From the NCBI GenBank assembly GCA_017849575.1, contig JAFIGV010000014.1, positions 124,001-188,000 on the forward strand: 64,000 bases of DNA, given 5' to 3'. Origin of the DNA: Flavipsychrobacter sp. GTDB lineage: Bacteria; Bacteroidota; Bacteroidia; Chitinophagales; Chitinophagaceae. How positions within the stretch are numbered: position 1 is the first letter of the stretch; each line of letters begins with the position of its first letter. The translations under genes were made by a program, and so were the position numbers. The notes beneath the pieces are model-generated. The model saw only the letters and a list, made by a program, of their open reading frames with translations, was not told where the DNA came from and ran no database searches. Positions 35,448 to 44,371 of the stretch are shown one piece after another.

Positions 35448-37946
35448 ATGGAAAATACAATCAATTTCGGAATTGACCTAGGAACAACAAATTCGGCAAT
35501 TGCCAAATTTGTAAAAGGCGAAGTTATCGTTTTCAATAATCCTCTGGATTATGGTAGGGCTACCCTACCTTCGGTAGTAGCATATTTAAAAGACAAAATA
35601 ATAGTTGGAAGTAAAGCAAAAGAATTATTTGAGAAGCAAAAGAAAGATGCTTTTACACAAGCATTTTTCAAACGTAAAATGGGAACATCTGAAAGTTTCC
35701 CAATCAAATCTCAAAATCGTTCTGTTACACCAATAGAACTATCAGCCCAAGTTCTTAAAGAACTTAAGACATTTGTAAATACTGGAGATTCTTTAGAATC
35801 TGTTGTTATTACAATTCCTGCCTCATTTGACATAATACAATCAAACGCAACTAAGGAGTCTGGTTATCAAGCAGGATTTAAACAAGTGGTTTTATTGCAG
35901 GAACCTATTGCAGCTAGTTTGGCCTATGCCAATATGAAGAAATCAAAGGAGCTTAACGATGGTCAATGGTTGGTGTATGACTTTGGAGGCGGAACATTTG
36001 ATGTTGCTTTAATTAAAATAAAAGATGGTGAAATGAAAGTTATCGACCACGAAGGCAACAACTTTTTAGGTGGTGCAGATATTGACCAAATGATAGTGGA
36101 TAAACTCGTAATCCCAAAAATAAATGCTGAATTTTCATTTGAGAACCTCGAAGATGAAATGAAAAGTGCATCAGGCAAATTAAATTCAAAGTATTATACA
36201 TTACTCTACAATGCAGAAAAAGCAAAAATTAACCTATCGGCAGTAAGTTCAGCAGAAATTGAAGTTGTTGGATTTGAGGATGAAGATGGCAATGAGGTTG
36301 ACTTTGAAATGACAATTACTCGTTCAGAACTTAATGAATTAATAAAAAATGCGGTAGATAGCACTATTGAAATGATTAAAACCATTTTGACTAGAAATTC
36401 ACTTGGTTCAAAAGACATTCAATTTATATTAATGGTGGGCGGCTCAACATATATTCCTTATGTAAGACAACGAGTAGAAGAAATATTGCAAATCCCAGTA
36501 AATTGTGAAATTGACCCCACAACCGCAGTGGCAGTTGGTGCCGCATATTATGCAGCAACTAAACAAAAGGAGATTTCCAAATCTGATAAACAGCAAAAGA
36601 AAACTGCATTATCTATAAAAGCCAGTTATAATAAGGCATCTAAAGAAAAGGACGAATTATTCGCTGCAAGAGTAACAGGAGAAACCGAAGGTCTATTTTA
36701 TAAAATAGTCAGACAAGATGGTGGATTTGATTCAGGATTAAAAAAACTTACTGAGAGAATCAGCGAAGATTTGCCATTGGTTGAAAATGCCTACAATTTC
36801 TTTTCATTAACTGTTTATGATAGCTTGAATAATGTTGTGGAAACCGACATTGAACCCATTGGAATAAACAGCGGGTTTGGTATTAGTGGTCAACCATTAC
36901 CAGAGGACATTTGCTTAGAAGTAGATGATTATGATAATCCTGGACATACACGCCTAGCATTAATTTTCCAACGAAATACGATTTTACCTACAAAACGCAC
37001 TTTGACTTTCCCTATTAACAAGACAATTGTAAAGGGTAGCGAAGAAAATGACATTCGTATTAATATTCTTCAAGGTTCTCACCTTGCTTTACCGGAGGCA
37101 AATAAGAGCATTGGTTTTATTGGTATTACAGGCAAGAATCTTAAGAGGGATATTTCAAAAGGTTCAGATATTGAAATTACAATTTCATTATCCGAATCAC
37201 AGGACTTGACTGTTGCTGCCTACTTAAATATGGCTGACCAAGAATTTAAGGAAACATTTAATCCAAAAGAAAGACATACACCCGTTGAAATGCTAAAAGA
37301 GCAAGTAGAGGAATTGTCTGAAAAATTGGAAGAAGAAATTGAACAAGCAACAGAAAAGGAGGACTATGAAACAGCTAGTGCATTATCAAAATTGAAGAAG
37401 GAAATGGAGGTTGTTGCAGAAGAAACAGAAGGTCTTACTTCTGATGATGTTACTGACAAACGCTATCAACTTGAAGATAAAAAACGAAAAATTGCTCAAG
37501 AAATAGATAGTGCCACTAAGCATAAAAGAATTCAAAAAGTAAAAGAGCATTATTTTGAAATAAAAGCAGAGTGCTTAAAGTTACTAGATGATAGTGGAAA
37601 TGACCACGAAAGAAAAACATATAATGATATTGTTTCGCAGGAAGAAGCATTTATGTCAACAAATAGCCCAATCAAAATTCAAGAAAAATCGGATGAATTA
37701 CAAAGCATCATTGGTCAAATTAGATGGCGAACTCCAGATTTTCTCACGGGCATTTTCAATTGGCTTAAAGGGGAACAACCAAAAATGAATGACCAAACAC
37801 AAGCCAAAAGTCTCGTTGATGCAGGGAAATTTGCTGTTGAAAGTCAAAATTGGGACAGACTTAGGGAAATAAACTTTGGTTTGCTTGATTTACTACCAAG
37901 AGGTGCAAAAGAACAAATAACAACTAAAATTGGATTTGGATTATGA
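35448..37946 (+). CDS. Divergent Hsp70 (DnaK-like) with coiled-coil extension (cassette 5)
   Basis: 832 residues. Actin-like ATPase motifs: GIDLGTTNS (8-16), VYDFGGGTFDVALI (about 177-190), GGADIDQM and GGSTYIPYVRQRV (about 331). The substrate-binding region is divergent; normal DnaK is about 640 residues, and here a charged coiled coil from about 610 (VEELSEKLEEEIEQA...YETASALSKLKKEME) and a C-terminal domain (FNWLKGEQPKMNDQT... ) are added. The EKEDYETASALSKLK piece resembles a UVR hairpin. Overlaps the next gene by 4 nt. Together with the GrpE-like and J-like genes it looks like a dedicated, non-housekeeping chaperone machine. Confidence 0.88.
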   Translation: MENTINFGIDLGTTNSAIAKFVKGEVIVFNNPLDYGRATLPSVVAYLKDKIIVGSKAKELFEKQKKDAFTQAFFKRKMGTSESFPIKSQNRSVTPIELSAQVLKELKTFVNTGDSLESVVITIPASFDIIQSNATKESGYQAGFKQVVLLQEPIAASLAYANMKKSKELNDGQWLVYDFGGGTFDVALIKIKDGEMKVIDHEGNNFLGGADIDQMIVDKLVIPKINAEFSFENLEDEMKSASGKLNSKYYTLLYNAEKAKINLSAVSSAEIEVVGFEDEDGNEVDFEMTITRSELNELIKNAVDSTIEMIKTILTRNSLGSKDIQFILMVGGSTYIPYVRQRVEEILQIPVNCEIDPTTAVAVGAAYYAATKQKEISKSDKQQKKTALSIKASYNKASKEKDELFAARVTGETEGLFYKIVRQDGGFDSGLKKLTERISEDLPLVENAYNFFSLTVYDSLNNVVETDIEPIGINSGFGISGQPLPEDICLEVDDYDNPGHTRLALIFQRNTILPTKRTLTFPINKTIVKGSEENDIRINILQGSHLALPEANKSIGFIGITGKNLKRDISKGSDIEITISLSESQDLTVAAYLNMADQEFKETFNPKERHTPVEMLKEQVEELSEKLEEEIEQATEKEDYETASALSKLKKEMEVVAEETEGLTSDDVTDKRYQLEDKKRKIAQEIDSATKHKRIQKVKEHYFEIKAECLKLLDDSGNDHERKTYNDIVSQEEAFMSTNSPIKIQEKSDELQSIIGQIRWRTPDFLTGIFNWLKGEQPKMNDQTQAKSLVDAGKFAVESQNWDRLREINFGLLDLLPRGAKEQITTKIGFGL

Positions 37947-38401
37947 AAACAGAAGCATTTCAAAATTTACTGCTTAAATCAGCAGTTTCTGTAATTGCCT
38001 GCGATGGCAGTATAGACGAAGCAGAAATTTCAGAAATCAGAAGTATGGCTGAAAATGAAATTTACTTTATGGGTTGTGATTTTGAAGAACCACTTGAAGC
38101 AAATCTTCAAACAATAAAAGAAAGGGGAAAATCAGCTATTAACGACTACCTGAAAGAGTTAACGAGTGCCAATCTAAACGACAATCAAGAATTGCTATTG
38201 ATTGAAGTTTTGATAAGAGCCATTGAATCGGACGAAAAGGTTGAGCCAAATGAAGTTAAGTTTCTTCAAATGGTAAAATCGAAACTAAAAACAAGTGAAG
38301 AAACCATTATCACTAAGTTTCCAAAGCAAATGAATTATTTAATAGACTTCCATAATTATGGACTTCACGAAGAATTTACAGATGAGCTTAAATTTGACTA
38401 A
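37943..38401 (+). CDS. TerB-like protein (cassette 5)
   Basis: 152 residues, all helical. KSAVSVIACDGSIDEAEISEIRSMAE and LLLIEVLIRAIESDEKVEPNEVKFLQMV are the two acidic D-x-(S/E)-x-(D/E)E-E signatures of the TerB/DjlA-N metal-binding domain. TerB domains occur in tellurite/phage-related ter systems and beside Hsp70s. Overlaps the Hsp70-like gene by 4 nt (ATGA) and is overlapped by the next gene, so translation is coupled. Confidence 0.78.
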   Translation: MKTEAFQNLLLKSAVSVIACDGSIDEAEISEIRSMAENEIYFMGCDFEEPLEANLQTIKERGKSAINDYLKELTSANLNDNQELLLIEVLIRAIESDEKVEPNEVKFLQMVKSKLKTSEETIITKFPKQMNYLIDFHNYGLHEEFTDELKFD

Positions 38402-38693
38402 TGCCATAAAAATAATCTTAGCGATTTTGTTTTTTCTATGTTTAGCAGATATGCCTTACGGATTCTACCAGTTTGTAAGGTTCGCAGGTTTAATTGGATT
38501 TGCAATTATAGCTTATCAAGCACACGAACAAGGCAGACAAACAGAAATGATTATTTACGCTGGACTTGCATTGTTATTTCAACCGTTTTTCAAAATTGCA
38601 CTTGGCAAACAGATGTGGAATATAGTTGACGTAGTTGTAGGAATAGGTCTTTTAATATCAATATTTATGAAACCAAAGGAAAGCCCACGCTAA
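38382..38693 (+). CDS. DUF6804-like small membrane protein (cassette 5, last gene)
   Basis: 103 residues from ATG 38382 (MSLNLTNAIKIILAILFFLCLADMPYGFYQFVRF), overlapping the TerB gene by 20 nt. Contains YAGLALLFQPFFKIALGKQMWNIVDVVVGIGLL, which I associate with DUF6804-type three-helix membrane proteins. Its stop is directly followed by hairpin B, which may end the operon transcript. Role unknown; possibly the membrane partner of the chaperone operon. Confidence 0.68.
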   Translation: MSLNLTNAIKIILAILFFLCLADMPYGFYQFVRFAGLIGFAIIAYQAHEQGRQTEMIIYAGLALLFQPFFKIALGKQMWNIVDVVVGIGLLISIFMKPKESPR

Positions 38694-38820
38694 AAGCAAG
38701 CACATTTGCAATTCGCACAAGCCAACGCACAGACCAAAAATTGCAAAAGAGCTTGCTTTGCCAACGCAGACAAAAATTGTTTTTAAAAATTTTCCCAACG
38801 CTTCAAAAAAATAAAAATAC
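38694..38820 (+). repeat. Right-end module with hairpin B of giant cassette 5
   Basis: Hairpin AAGCAAGC-ACA-TTTGCAATT (38694-38713) with AATTGCAAA-AGA-GCTTGCTT (38739-38758), again perfect apart from the ACA/AGA loop. The apical loop is CGCACAAGCCAACGCACAGA-type. An AT tract (AAAAATTGTTTTTAAAAATT at about 38772-38791) follows; it is roughly the inverse of the tract that precedes hairpin A. A 56-bp stretch is identical to the module at 51110-51170. Confidence 0.82.
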
Positions 38821-38909
38821 ACCGACACACAGTCCAACAATCACTGAAGACAATGACACGGAAACTCAATATTGACAAGACATACAAAGACACGACAGAC
38901 AGAAGGCCA

Positions 38910-39048
38910 GCAGGTAACATGGGTTTGGCGTCATGCGGGGTGAAGTGCTTAAATTCAAGTTCAGTTTTTCAAATCAACTTTAGTGCTGGGTTGACAGTTT
39001 TGTGCCCTGAAATCCCGCACGAACGCCAAGCCCAAAAACGTTATGCCT
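38910..39048 (+). other. attC site 5
   Basis: R'' GCAGGTAAC (38910-38918); R' GTTATGCCTA (39040-39049), cut 39040/39041. Arms GGGTTTGGCGT and ACGCCAAGCCC pair with one G-T, then TGCGGG/CCCGCA. R'' matches the cassette 5 start TTACCTGC at 32637. Preceded by CGACAGACAGAAGGCCAGC, which also precedes attC 8. Confidence 0.93.
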
Positions 39049-39065
39049 AAGTTTAAAAAACGACA

Positions 39066-39527
39066 ATGACTAAAAGAAAATCAAATATTATTATTGGACT
39101 ATTGTTTGCTGGACTTCTCGTTGGGACAGGAATTATGCAGACTCATTTAAAAAATAATCCACAATTGTTTATGTTGATTTTTGGTGGACTTACATTAACG
39201 TCTTTTATCACAAAACAAAAAATAATTACGACTTGGCTTTTTTACATTCTTATTGGGACAATGTTGTATATCAATTACTTTATGTTGACAAACTTGATTA
39301 TCGACCTTATAAACCCTGACAGAGGTTGGGTGGAATTTGAAGGAGAGCGACATCGAGTAATGGATATGAGCTGGATTTGGGGCGTGATTTTAGGATTCAT
39401 ACTCTCACCTCTTACAATAATTTTATACCATAGAAAAATGGTCAGAAATAGGTCAATTGAAATTGGAGTAACAACTCTGTTTTTAGCAATAACGACAGTA
39501 ATTTATATTGTATGCGAATTAAGATGA
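39066..39527 (+). CDS. Small polytopic membrane protein (cassette 6)
   Basis: 153 residues with four hydrophobic helices (NIIIGLLFAGLLVGTGIM, LFMLIFGGLTLTSFI, TWLFYILIGTMLYINYFML, WIWGVILGFILSPLTIILYH) and a final one near the end. No family recognised. Only gene in the shortest cassette (626 bp). Function unknown. Confidence 0.7.
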   Translation: MTKRKSNIIIGLLFAGLLVGTGIMQTHLKNNPQLFMLIFGGLTLTSFITKQKIITTWLFYILIGTMLYINYFMLTNLIIDLINPDRGWVEFEGERHRVMDMSWIWGVILGFILSPLTIILYHRKMVRNRSIEIGVTTLFLAITTVIYIVCELR

Positions 39528-39537
39528 TTATAAAACC

Positions 39538-39674
39538 TAGGCATAACAAGGTATTGCCAAAAGCGGGGCTGAAGTGCATATTTAGAGGCTTTTGTACTCA
39601 TTTGAACATTTGTACTTTTTATGAACTTTGGTGCTAAAAATCCCCGCCTTCGGCAATACCCGGTCGTTACCGGG
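39538..39674 (+). other. attC site 6
   Basis: R'' TAGGCATAAC (39538-39547); R' GTTACCGGG (39666-39674), cut 39666/39667. Inner arms GGTATTGCC and GGCAATACC are the same as in attC 4, although the R sequences differ. R'' is the exact complement of cassette 6 start TTATGCCTA at 39041. Confidence 0.93.
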
Positions 39675-39703
39675 CATTGTAAAACGACACTCAAACAAGA
39701 AAT

Positions 39704-41092
39704 ATGAGCATAGAAAATATTAGACAATTTATAAAAGAAAAAGCAGAACAATTCGGTGCTAAGACAGACAACGAATTCAACAAACCTTACGTTGAACGAA
39801 ACAACACCGGACAGGAAGCACTAAAAGACAACGGAGCTTATTTTGGGTTTATTCACCCAGAAGAAGAAGCCTCAGGCCCTTTTCACGACTTTTCATTAAC
39901 AATTTTCCCGAATGACCAAAATAAACCTTGGCTTGTATGTCTTGGAATTGGTTCCAGTGGTTTCAAAAACGACTACGAACTTGCAACCTATCCAGGACTT
40001 AGAAGGTTATTCTCGAAACTAACGGACGAAAGAGGCTTTTGTAAATCTGACTTTTCAGACATAGAAACAAGTTTGCCAAAATCAATCACTGGTAATCTGG
40101 ACTTACAGCATATAAAAAACACGATTAAAACTTACACTAAAGTTTTACCGACTTGCCAAATAGTTGACGACCCTGAAAGCGAAGAAGGAAAACAACTTAT
40201 TGCAGCCTTTGTCGCAGGTTATGCAAAACTTCGAGACTGGCCTTCCAATAAAGACCACAGAAAAGCAGTTTCAGAAGCTTTAGTGCCATTTTTAAAATCA
40301 GAAACCATTGATGAAACAGAAGAAGTAAAAAATCTCTTAAACGAAAGAAAGTACATAGTTCTTCAAGGACCTCCAGGAACTGGTAAAACAAGAACCGCAA
40401 AAAATGTTGCAGACAAAATAGGAGCAAAAACCTTCTTCACTCAATTTCACGCAGAAACAAGTTACTCCGATTTTATTTACGGAATCAGACCTGACACAGA
40501 AAACGACGAACTGAGATATAAAGAAAATTTAGGCAGCTTCTCAGAGGCCTTAAAATATGCCGTTGAACATAACATAGAAAAAGTCATCTTAATCATTGAC
40601 GAAATAAACAGAGCTAATCTCTCCAATGTATTGGGACCTATTTTTTATCTATTTGAGCATAAGATGGACGTTTCAAATGTTGAAATTGAGATTGCCCCAA
40701 ATTTCAAAGTAACGAAACTGCCCGAAAACTTTTCTGTGATTGCTACAATGAACACTGCCGACAGGAGCTTGGCAGTTGTTGACTTTGCACTAAGAAGACG
40801 CTTTGCTTGGTACACCCTTAAACCAAAAGCAATAAAGTCGAAACAGTTCTTTAACGAGGACTTTAGCAGAATTCAAGAAATATTTGACTGGTATGCATCA
40901 AGCACCGAACTAAACCTGCAACCGGGACAAGGCTATTTCATGGCAGACACCGAAGAGGAAATGAAAAATCGTATTCGTTATGAAATATTCCCTCTGATTA
41001 AAGAATATCTGCAAGAAGGACTATTAAGAAATGCTAAAGAAGAGTTTAATAATTATTTCTCAACCAGAATAAATCTTTCTCTTTTCGAATGA
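39704..41092 (+). CDS. McrB-like AAA+ ATPase (cassette 7)
   Basis: 462 residues. Walker A LQGPPGTGKTRTAKN (about 222-236), Walker B KVILIIDEINRAN (about 295-307) and sensor region IATMNTADRSLAVVDFALRRRFAW are those of McrB-type GTP/ATP-dependent motors (McrB normally binds GTP). An N-terminal domain of about 200 residues (GAYFGFIHPEEEASGP) is unassigned and presumably recognises DNA. The gene overlaps the McrC-like gene by 4 nt, the expected partner order. Acts as a type IV restriction motor against modified DNA. Confidence 0.88.
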   Translation: MSIENIRQFIKEKAEQFGAKTDNEFNKPYVERNNTGQEALKDNGAYFGFIHPEEEASGPFHDFSLTIFPNDQNKPWLVCLGIGSSGFKNDYELATYPGLRRLFSKLTDERGFCKSDFSDIETSLPKSITGNLDLQHIKNTIKTYTKVLPTCQIVDDPESEEGKQLIAAFVAGYAKLRDWPSNKDHRKAVSEALVPFLKSETIDETEEVKNLLNERKYIVLQGPPGTGKTRTAKNVADKIGAKTFFTQFHAETSYSDFIYGIRPDTENDELRYKENLGSFSEALKYAVEHNIEKVILIIDEINRANLSNVLGPIFYLFEHKMDVSNVEIEIAPNFKVTKLPENFSVIATMNTADRSLAVVDFALRRRFAWYTLKPKAIKSKQFFNEDFSRIQEIFDWYASSTELNLQPGQGYFMADTEEEMKNRIRYEIFPLIKEYLQEGLLRNAKEEFNNYFSTRINLSLFE

Positions 41093-42462
41093 CAAAGCCA
41101 CTGGATGTTTTTTGCGAAATTCCTTGCCTGACTGAACAATCAAAACAGTTGGGTGGAGTTGCTTTGCAAAAAAAGTGGTTCAAGTCAGCAGATAAAAGAA
41201 TTATCGGGCAATACCTCCAGAAATTCATTGATTACAATTCTGAGCAATTTAAATTTCTTGGTGTTCAACCATACATCATTGGTTCAGACCAAAGCACTGC
41301 ACTTGCATTTCGTTCATCTGGCTTCATTGGCTCTATTCCTTTGAGGGCTTCTGACACCGGAAAGCAAATCGGTGATTTTGTAGTTATGCCTCGGTTTACC
41401 GGGCGTGATAGATTTGAGGACTATATTGAAATTCTAAACCTACTGGGTACTGAAATTAGTCCAGAGGTAATTGATAGTTTACCATTGGCATCGGGTAAGA
41501 ATTTCAGGCCACCATTGTATTTGGAGGCTGTGAAATTTATAGCAGCTCTTGAAAAACTGACAATGAGACCGTGGAGAAAGTTTGACAATATTGAAAAGGT
41601 ATCAAGTCAGCCTACTGGTCAAATCAATTGGACAAAATATATAAACAACGAATTCAAAGTAGAAAACAGGTTAAAATTTCCAGCAAGAACAAATGTGTTG
41701 AGTGAATTTCATTCTGAATATTCGGAAATTAGATATGTCTTTGACATTTGTAAAAGTGAATTACTTTCAGCCAATACACCGCAGAGAATTAAGAATAATT
41801 TGCGAACCAAATTGAGTTTCCTTGAAGAACGATTATATCACCATAAACCAAGAGCAACCAATAAAATCACAATCCGATTTTCCGATAGTCCAACTGTGAA
41901 AGCCTGCAAAGAGCAAGCTAATAGGATTTTAAACTTTAACCTTGTAGACAGCACAGCTTGGCGGGTGGACTTTTCAGATGTATTCGAAAAATTTATTCAA
42001 CATATTTTTAAAGAAGCTTCAAAAGAAACTGGGGGACGACTTTATTCAAACTTTAAGTTTCATTCCAGTACTTCAAAGCATTATGCCTGGGAATTAAAGC
42101 ATATCGAGCCAGACGCAATTTTTCAGAAAGAGAATGTTTTGATTTTTATAGATGCCAAATACAAATCTAATTTATACAATAAGTTTGACCAAAGTGAAGT
42201 ACTAAAAGAAGACCATAGACACGACCTACATCAAATATTGGCTTACTCATCATTCAGTAAAACAGATTTTAAATTTGGTTTTCTATGTTACCCATCGGAC
42301 CAAATCGAATTAAAAAGTATTAAATACAAAAGCGGCATAAACGAAGCAACAAATACGATTTTGATTTTAGGAGTGCCATTAAAAAAGGACAGCATCAACG
42401 AGACAAAACGACTTTTGACAAATGAACTTAACGAAATTGAAAGAAGAACAACGACCCGGTAA
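41089..42462 (+). CDS. McrC-like PD-(D/E)XK nuclease subunit (cassette 7)
   Basis: 457 residues. An N-terminal half with IIGSDQSTALAFRSSGFIGSIP and a helical middle leads to the nuclease signature IEPDAIFQKENVLIFIDAKYK (about 340-360, D...D-x-K). In McrBC the C subunit binds the B motor and supplies cleavage. The gene overlaps McrB by 4 nt and its end (...TTTR, stop) overlaps the attC R'' by 8 nt, so the cassette is trimmed to the base. Confidence 0.85.
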   Translation: MTKPLDVFCEIPCLTEQSKQLGGVALQKKWFKSADKRIIGQYLQKFIDYNSEQFKFLGVQPYIIGSDQSTALAFRSSGFIGSIPLRASDTGKQIGDFVVMPRFTGRDRFEDYIEILNLLGTEISPEVIDSLPLASGKNFRPPLYLEAVKFIAALEKLTMRPWRKFDNIEKVSSQPTGQINWTKYINNEFKVENRLKFPARTNVLSEFHSEYSEIRYVFDICKSELLSANTPQRIKNNLRTKLSFLEERLYHHKPRATNKITIRFSDSPTVKACKEQANRILNFNLVDSTAWRVDFSDVFEKFIQHIFKEASKETGGRLYSNFKFHSSTSKHYAWELKHIEPDAIFQKENVLIFIDAKYKSNLYNKFDQSEVLKEDHRHDLHQILAYSSFSKTDFKFGFLCYPSDQIELKSIKYKSGINEATNTILILGVPLKKDSINETKRLLTNELNEIERRTTTR

Positions 42463-42590
42463 CACGGGTTTTGCGTCAGGCGGGGTGACGTGCAAACTTG
42501 AGGCTGTGTGCTTCTAATTAACTTTAGTAATAAATTGAAACTTTGTGCTCCAAAACCCGCCCAAACGCAAAGCCCCGAAACGTTATAAGC
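42455..42590 (+). other. attC site 7
   Basis: R'' CCCGGTAAC (42455-42463); R' GTTATAAGC (42582-42590), cut 42582/42583. Arms GGGTTTTGCGT and ACGCAAAGCCC pair well. R'' is the complement of the cassette 7 start TTACCGGG at 39667. Confidence 0.93.
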
Positions 42591-42754
42591 AAGCCTAAAA
42601 GACAACCGTGCAACCATCGGGCGGACACCAAAACGACCAGTCTTTTGACTTCCAAACTAACTTTCTGGCGACAAAAACTCGGTTGACAATTCGCTGTAAC
42701 TTGCCACAGACCCAATCCAGTTTACCGACACTCAAGCCAACGCAAGGTTTTAAA

Positions 42755-42865
42755 AATTTTCCCACCGCACATTTTAAAAAATAATTTTAGCCTCCCCACA
42801 TTGGCACATTTGGGGTTTGCCCCTTCACATAACCCGACACACAGGCAAACCCCAAAAGAGCCAAT
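42755..42865 (+). repeat. Left-end module with hairpin C of giant cassette 8
   Basis: Same architecture as 32755-32866: TTTTCCCACCGCACATTTTA-type tract, then hairpin ATTGGC-ACA-TTTGGGGTTTGCC (42800-42821) with GGCAAACCCCAAA-AGA-GCCAAT (42844-42865). Stem bases differ from hairpin A at many positions but pairing is kept on both strands, while ACA/AGA and TTTG/CAAA stay constant. The rest of 42591-42988 shows only promoter and operator. Confidence 0.82.
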
Positions 42866-42919
42866 TACCCACCGCACCAGATGATTTTCGTCATATTTTA
42901 AAGTATTCTCAAAAAAAAC

Positions 42920-42951
42920 TTGCAAGTGTGAATATAATTCAATTACCTTTG
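42920..42951 (+). promoter_or_regulatory. Promoter of the efflux operon
   Basis: -33 TTG at 42920-42922 and -7 TACCTTTG at 42944-42951 (exact TAnnTTTG), 21 nt apart, about 38 nt before the first ATG. This gives the cassette its own promoter, independent of attI. Confidence 0.7.
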
Positions 42952-42970
42952 TAAGCGAATACTCACTTAC
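42951..42970 (+). promoter_or_regulatory. Palindromic operator, probably for the TetR regulator
   Basis: GTAAGCGAATACTCACTTAC is a 20-bp imperfect palindrome (16 of 20 positions symmetric). It overlaps the end of the -7 element and the predicted start of transcription, where a TetR-type dimer would block initiation. Confidence 0.65.
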
Positions 42971-42988
42971 ATAATAAATACAAATAAA

Positions 42989-43402
42989 ATGAACGGCAAA
43001 AACAACATCTCAATAGGCTTCCTGACAATGGGGCTTTTTATGGCTTACGGTTTTCTACTTATTTATCTCCGTGACTTTGCTCCAGGAAAGGAAGAATGGG
43101 TGAACTCATACAGTATCGGCAAGCACTTTGAAAGTAGACTGGCTCACGTTCACGGCAACTTGTTTGCCTTTCTAAATATTCTAATTGGTTATTTACTTCT
43201 ACATTTCAGAGACAAACTTCAAAACGTGAAAGCCATTTCTTGGTTGGCACTTACAGGATTATTAATGCCAATAGGAATATTAACTGAGGTGTATCTTGGC
43301 TTGCCTCCTGCATTAGTATTAATTGGAGCAATTGCTATGACTGCTTCTGTAATTTGGTTAGGTTTTTCGATTATTAATTTAAAGTTAAACAATGAAAAAT
43401 AA
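42989..43402 (+). CDS. Four-helix membrane protein, first gene of efflux operon (cassette 8)
   Basis: 137 residues with about four transmembrane helices (ISIGFLTMGLFMAYGFLLIYL, AHVHGNLFAFLNILIGYLLLHF, AISWLALTGLLMPIGIL, ALVLIGAIAMTASVIWLGFSI). I recognise no named family. Overlaps the TetR gene by 11 nt, so coupled. Directly behind the regulated promoter. Function unknown; possibly membrane accessory to the pump. Confidence 0.75.
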   Translation: MNGKNNISIGFLTMGLFMAYGFLLIYLRDFAPGKEEWVNSYSIGKHFESRLAHVHGNLFAFLNILIGYLLLHFRDKLQNVKAISWLALTGLLMPIGILTEVYLGLPPALVLIGAIAMTASVIWLGFSIINLKLNNEK

Positions 43403-43985
43403 AGATTTTACCGAAAGGCAAATAGAAATAATGGAAGCCGCTACGCTTCGCATTGATAAATTCGGAATACAGGAATTAACGATAAAAAACTTAGCCTCCG
43501 ACCTGAGTTTATCTGAAGCTGCATTATATCGTCATTTTAAAAGTAAAAATGAAATATTGCTCGGACTATTGACCTATTTTATTTTAGAAATGAATGAGCG
43601 ACTCGCTGTAATAATTGAAGATAAAGAATTACAACCTTCTGAACTTTTGAAAAAAGTATTTGTGTCTCAACTTAACACATTTGTTCAAAAACCTGCCATA
43701 GTTAGCGTGATTTTTTCCGAAGGAATATTTCAATTTAATAAAGAACTAAGTGACAAGGTTTCAACAATGATGGCTCTGATGCAAAACAACATTCACGCAC
43801 TTGTTACAAGAGGACAAAACGAAGGTGTTTATGGAAAGCTATTGGGAGCTGACACTATTACAACAATTATTATGGGGAGTATGCGAATGGTTGTTTTAAA
43901 ATGGAAGCTTTCGGGTAACAAATCCAATTTAGTAAATGATGGAAAAAATGTATTAAACGGACTTCTAAAAATGTTAGAAAAATGA
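43392..43985 (+). CDS. TetR-family repressor (cassette 8)
   Basis: 197 residues. N-terminal HTH: RQIEIMEAATLRIDKFGIQ then ELTIKNLASDLSLSEAALYRHFKSKNEIL, the standard TetR DNA-binding pattern. The remaining 140 residues form the helical ligand-binding domain. As second gene behind a palindromic operator it should autoregulate the operon and be released by a pump substrate. Overlaps both neighbours. Confidence 0.9.
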   Translation: MKNKDFTERQIEIMEAATLRIDKFGIQELTIKNLASDLSLSEAALYRHFKSKNEILLGLLTYFILEMNERLAVIIEDKELQPSELLKKVFVSQLNTFVQKPAIVSVIFSEGIFQFNKELSDKVSTMMALMQNNIHALVTRGQNEGVYGKLLGADTITTIIMGSMRMVVLKWKLSGNKSNLVNDGKNVLNGLLKMLEK

Positions 43986-44371
43986 AAAAAATAATCCCCT
44001 ATTTATTAGTAACAATTTTAGCAGGGTTTGGTTTGCTGACATTATTCCTAAGCACATCTGTTATATTTGATTTGTTTGGTATTAGAGCCAAAGAGGGCAA
44101 TTATGTTCTGTTTGTGGTTTGGTCAAACTTCATCAGTAGCATTCTTTACCTATTCGCTGCTTATGGGTTTATTAAAAACAAGAAATGGACTACTTCGCTT
44201 TTAGGAATTTCAACACTTATTCTAATAACAGCTTTTGTCGGTCTTAAAATTCACGCAAGTTCAGGTGGTATTTATGAAACAAAAACCATCGGTGCAATGA
44301 TTTTTAGAATTTCCGTGACCCTTGTATTTGCAATCATTGCATATTTCACAATAACAAAAAAGAAATTATGA
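43982..44371 (+). CDS. Membrane protein of unknown function (cassette 8)
   Basis: 129 residues, four hydrophobic segments (IIPYLLVTILAGFGLLTLF, YVLFVVWSNFISSILYLFAAYGF, TSLLGISTLILITAFVGL, MIFRISVTLVFAIIAYFTI). Overlaps the TetR gene by 4 nt and the lipoprotein gene by 4 nt. No family recognised. Confidence 0.7.
   Translation: MKKIIPYLLVTILAGFGLLTLFLSTSVIFDLFGIRAKEGNYVLFVVWSNFISSILYLFAAYGFIKNKKWTTSLLGISTLILITAFVGLKIHASSGGIYETKTIGAMIFRISVTLVFAIIAYFTITKKKL

Noticed and set aside
42288..42925. Minus-strand ORFs near attC 7 and hairpin C
   Set aside because: Frames through attC and hairpin sequence; the same kind of spurious ORF appears at hairpin A.
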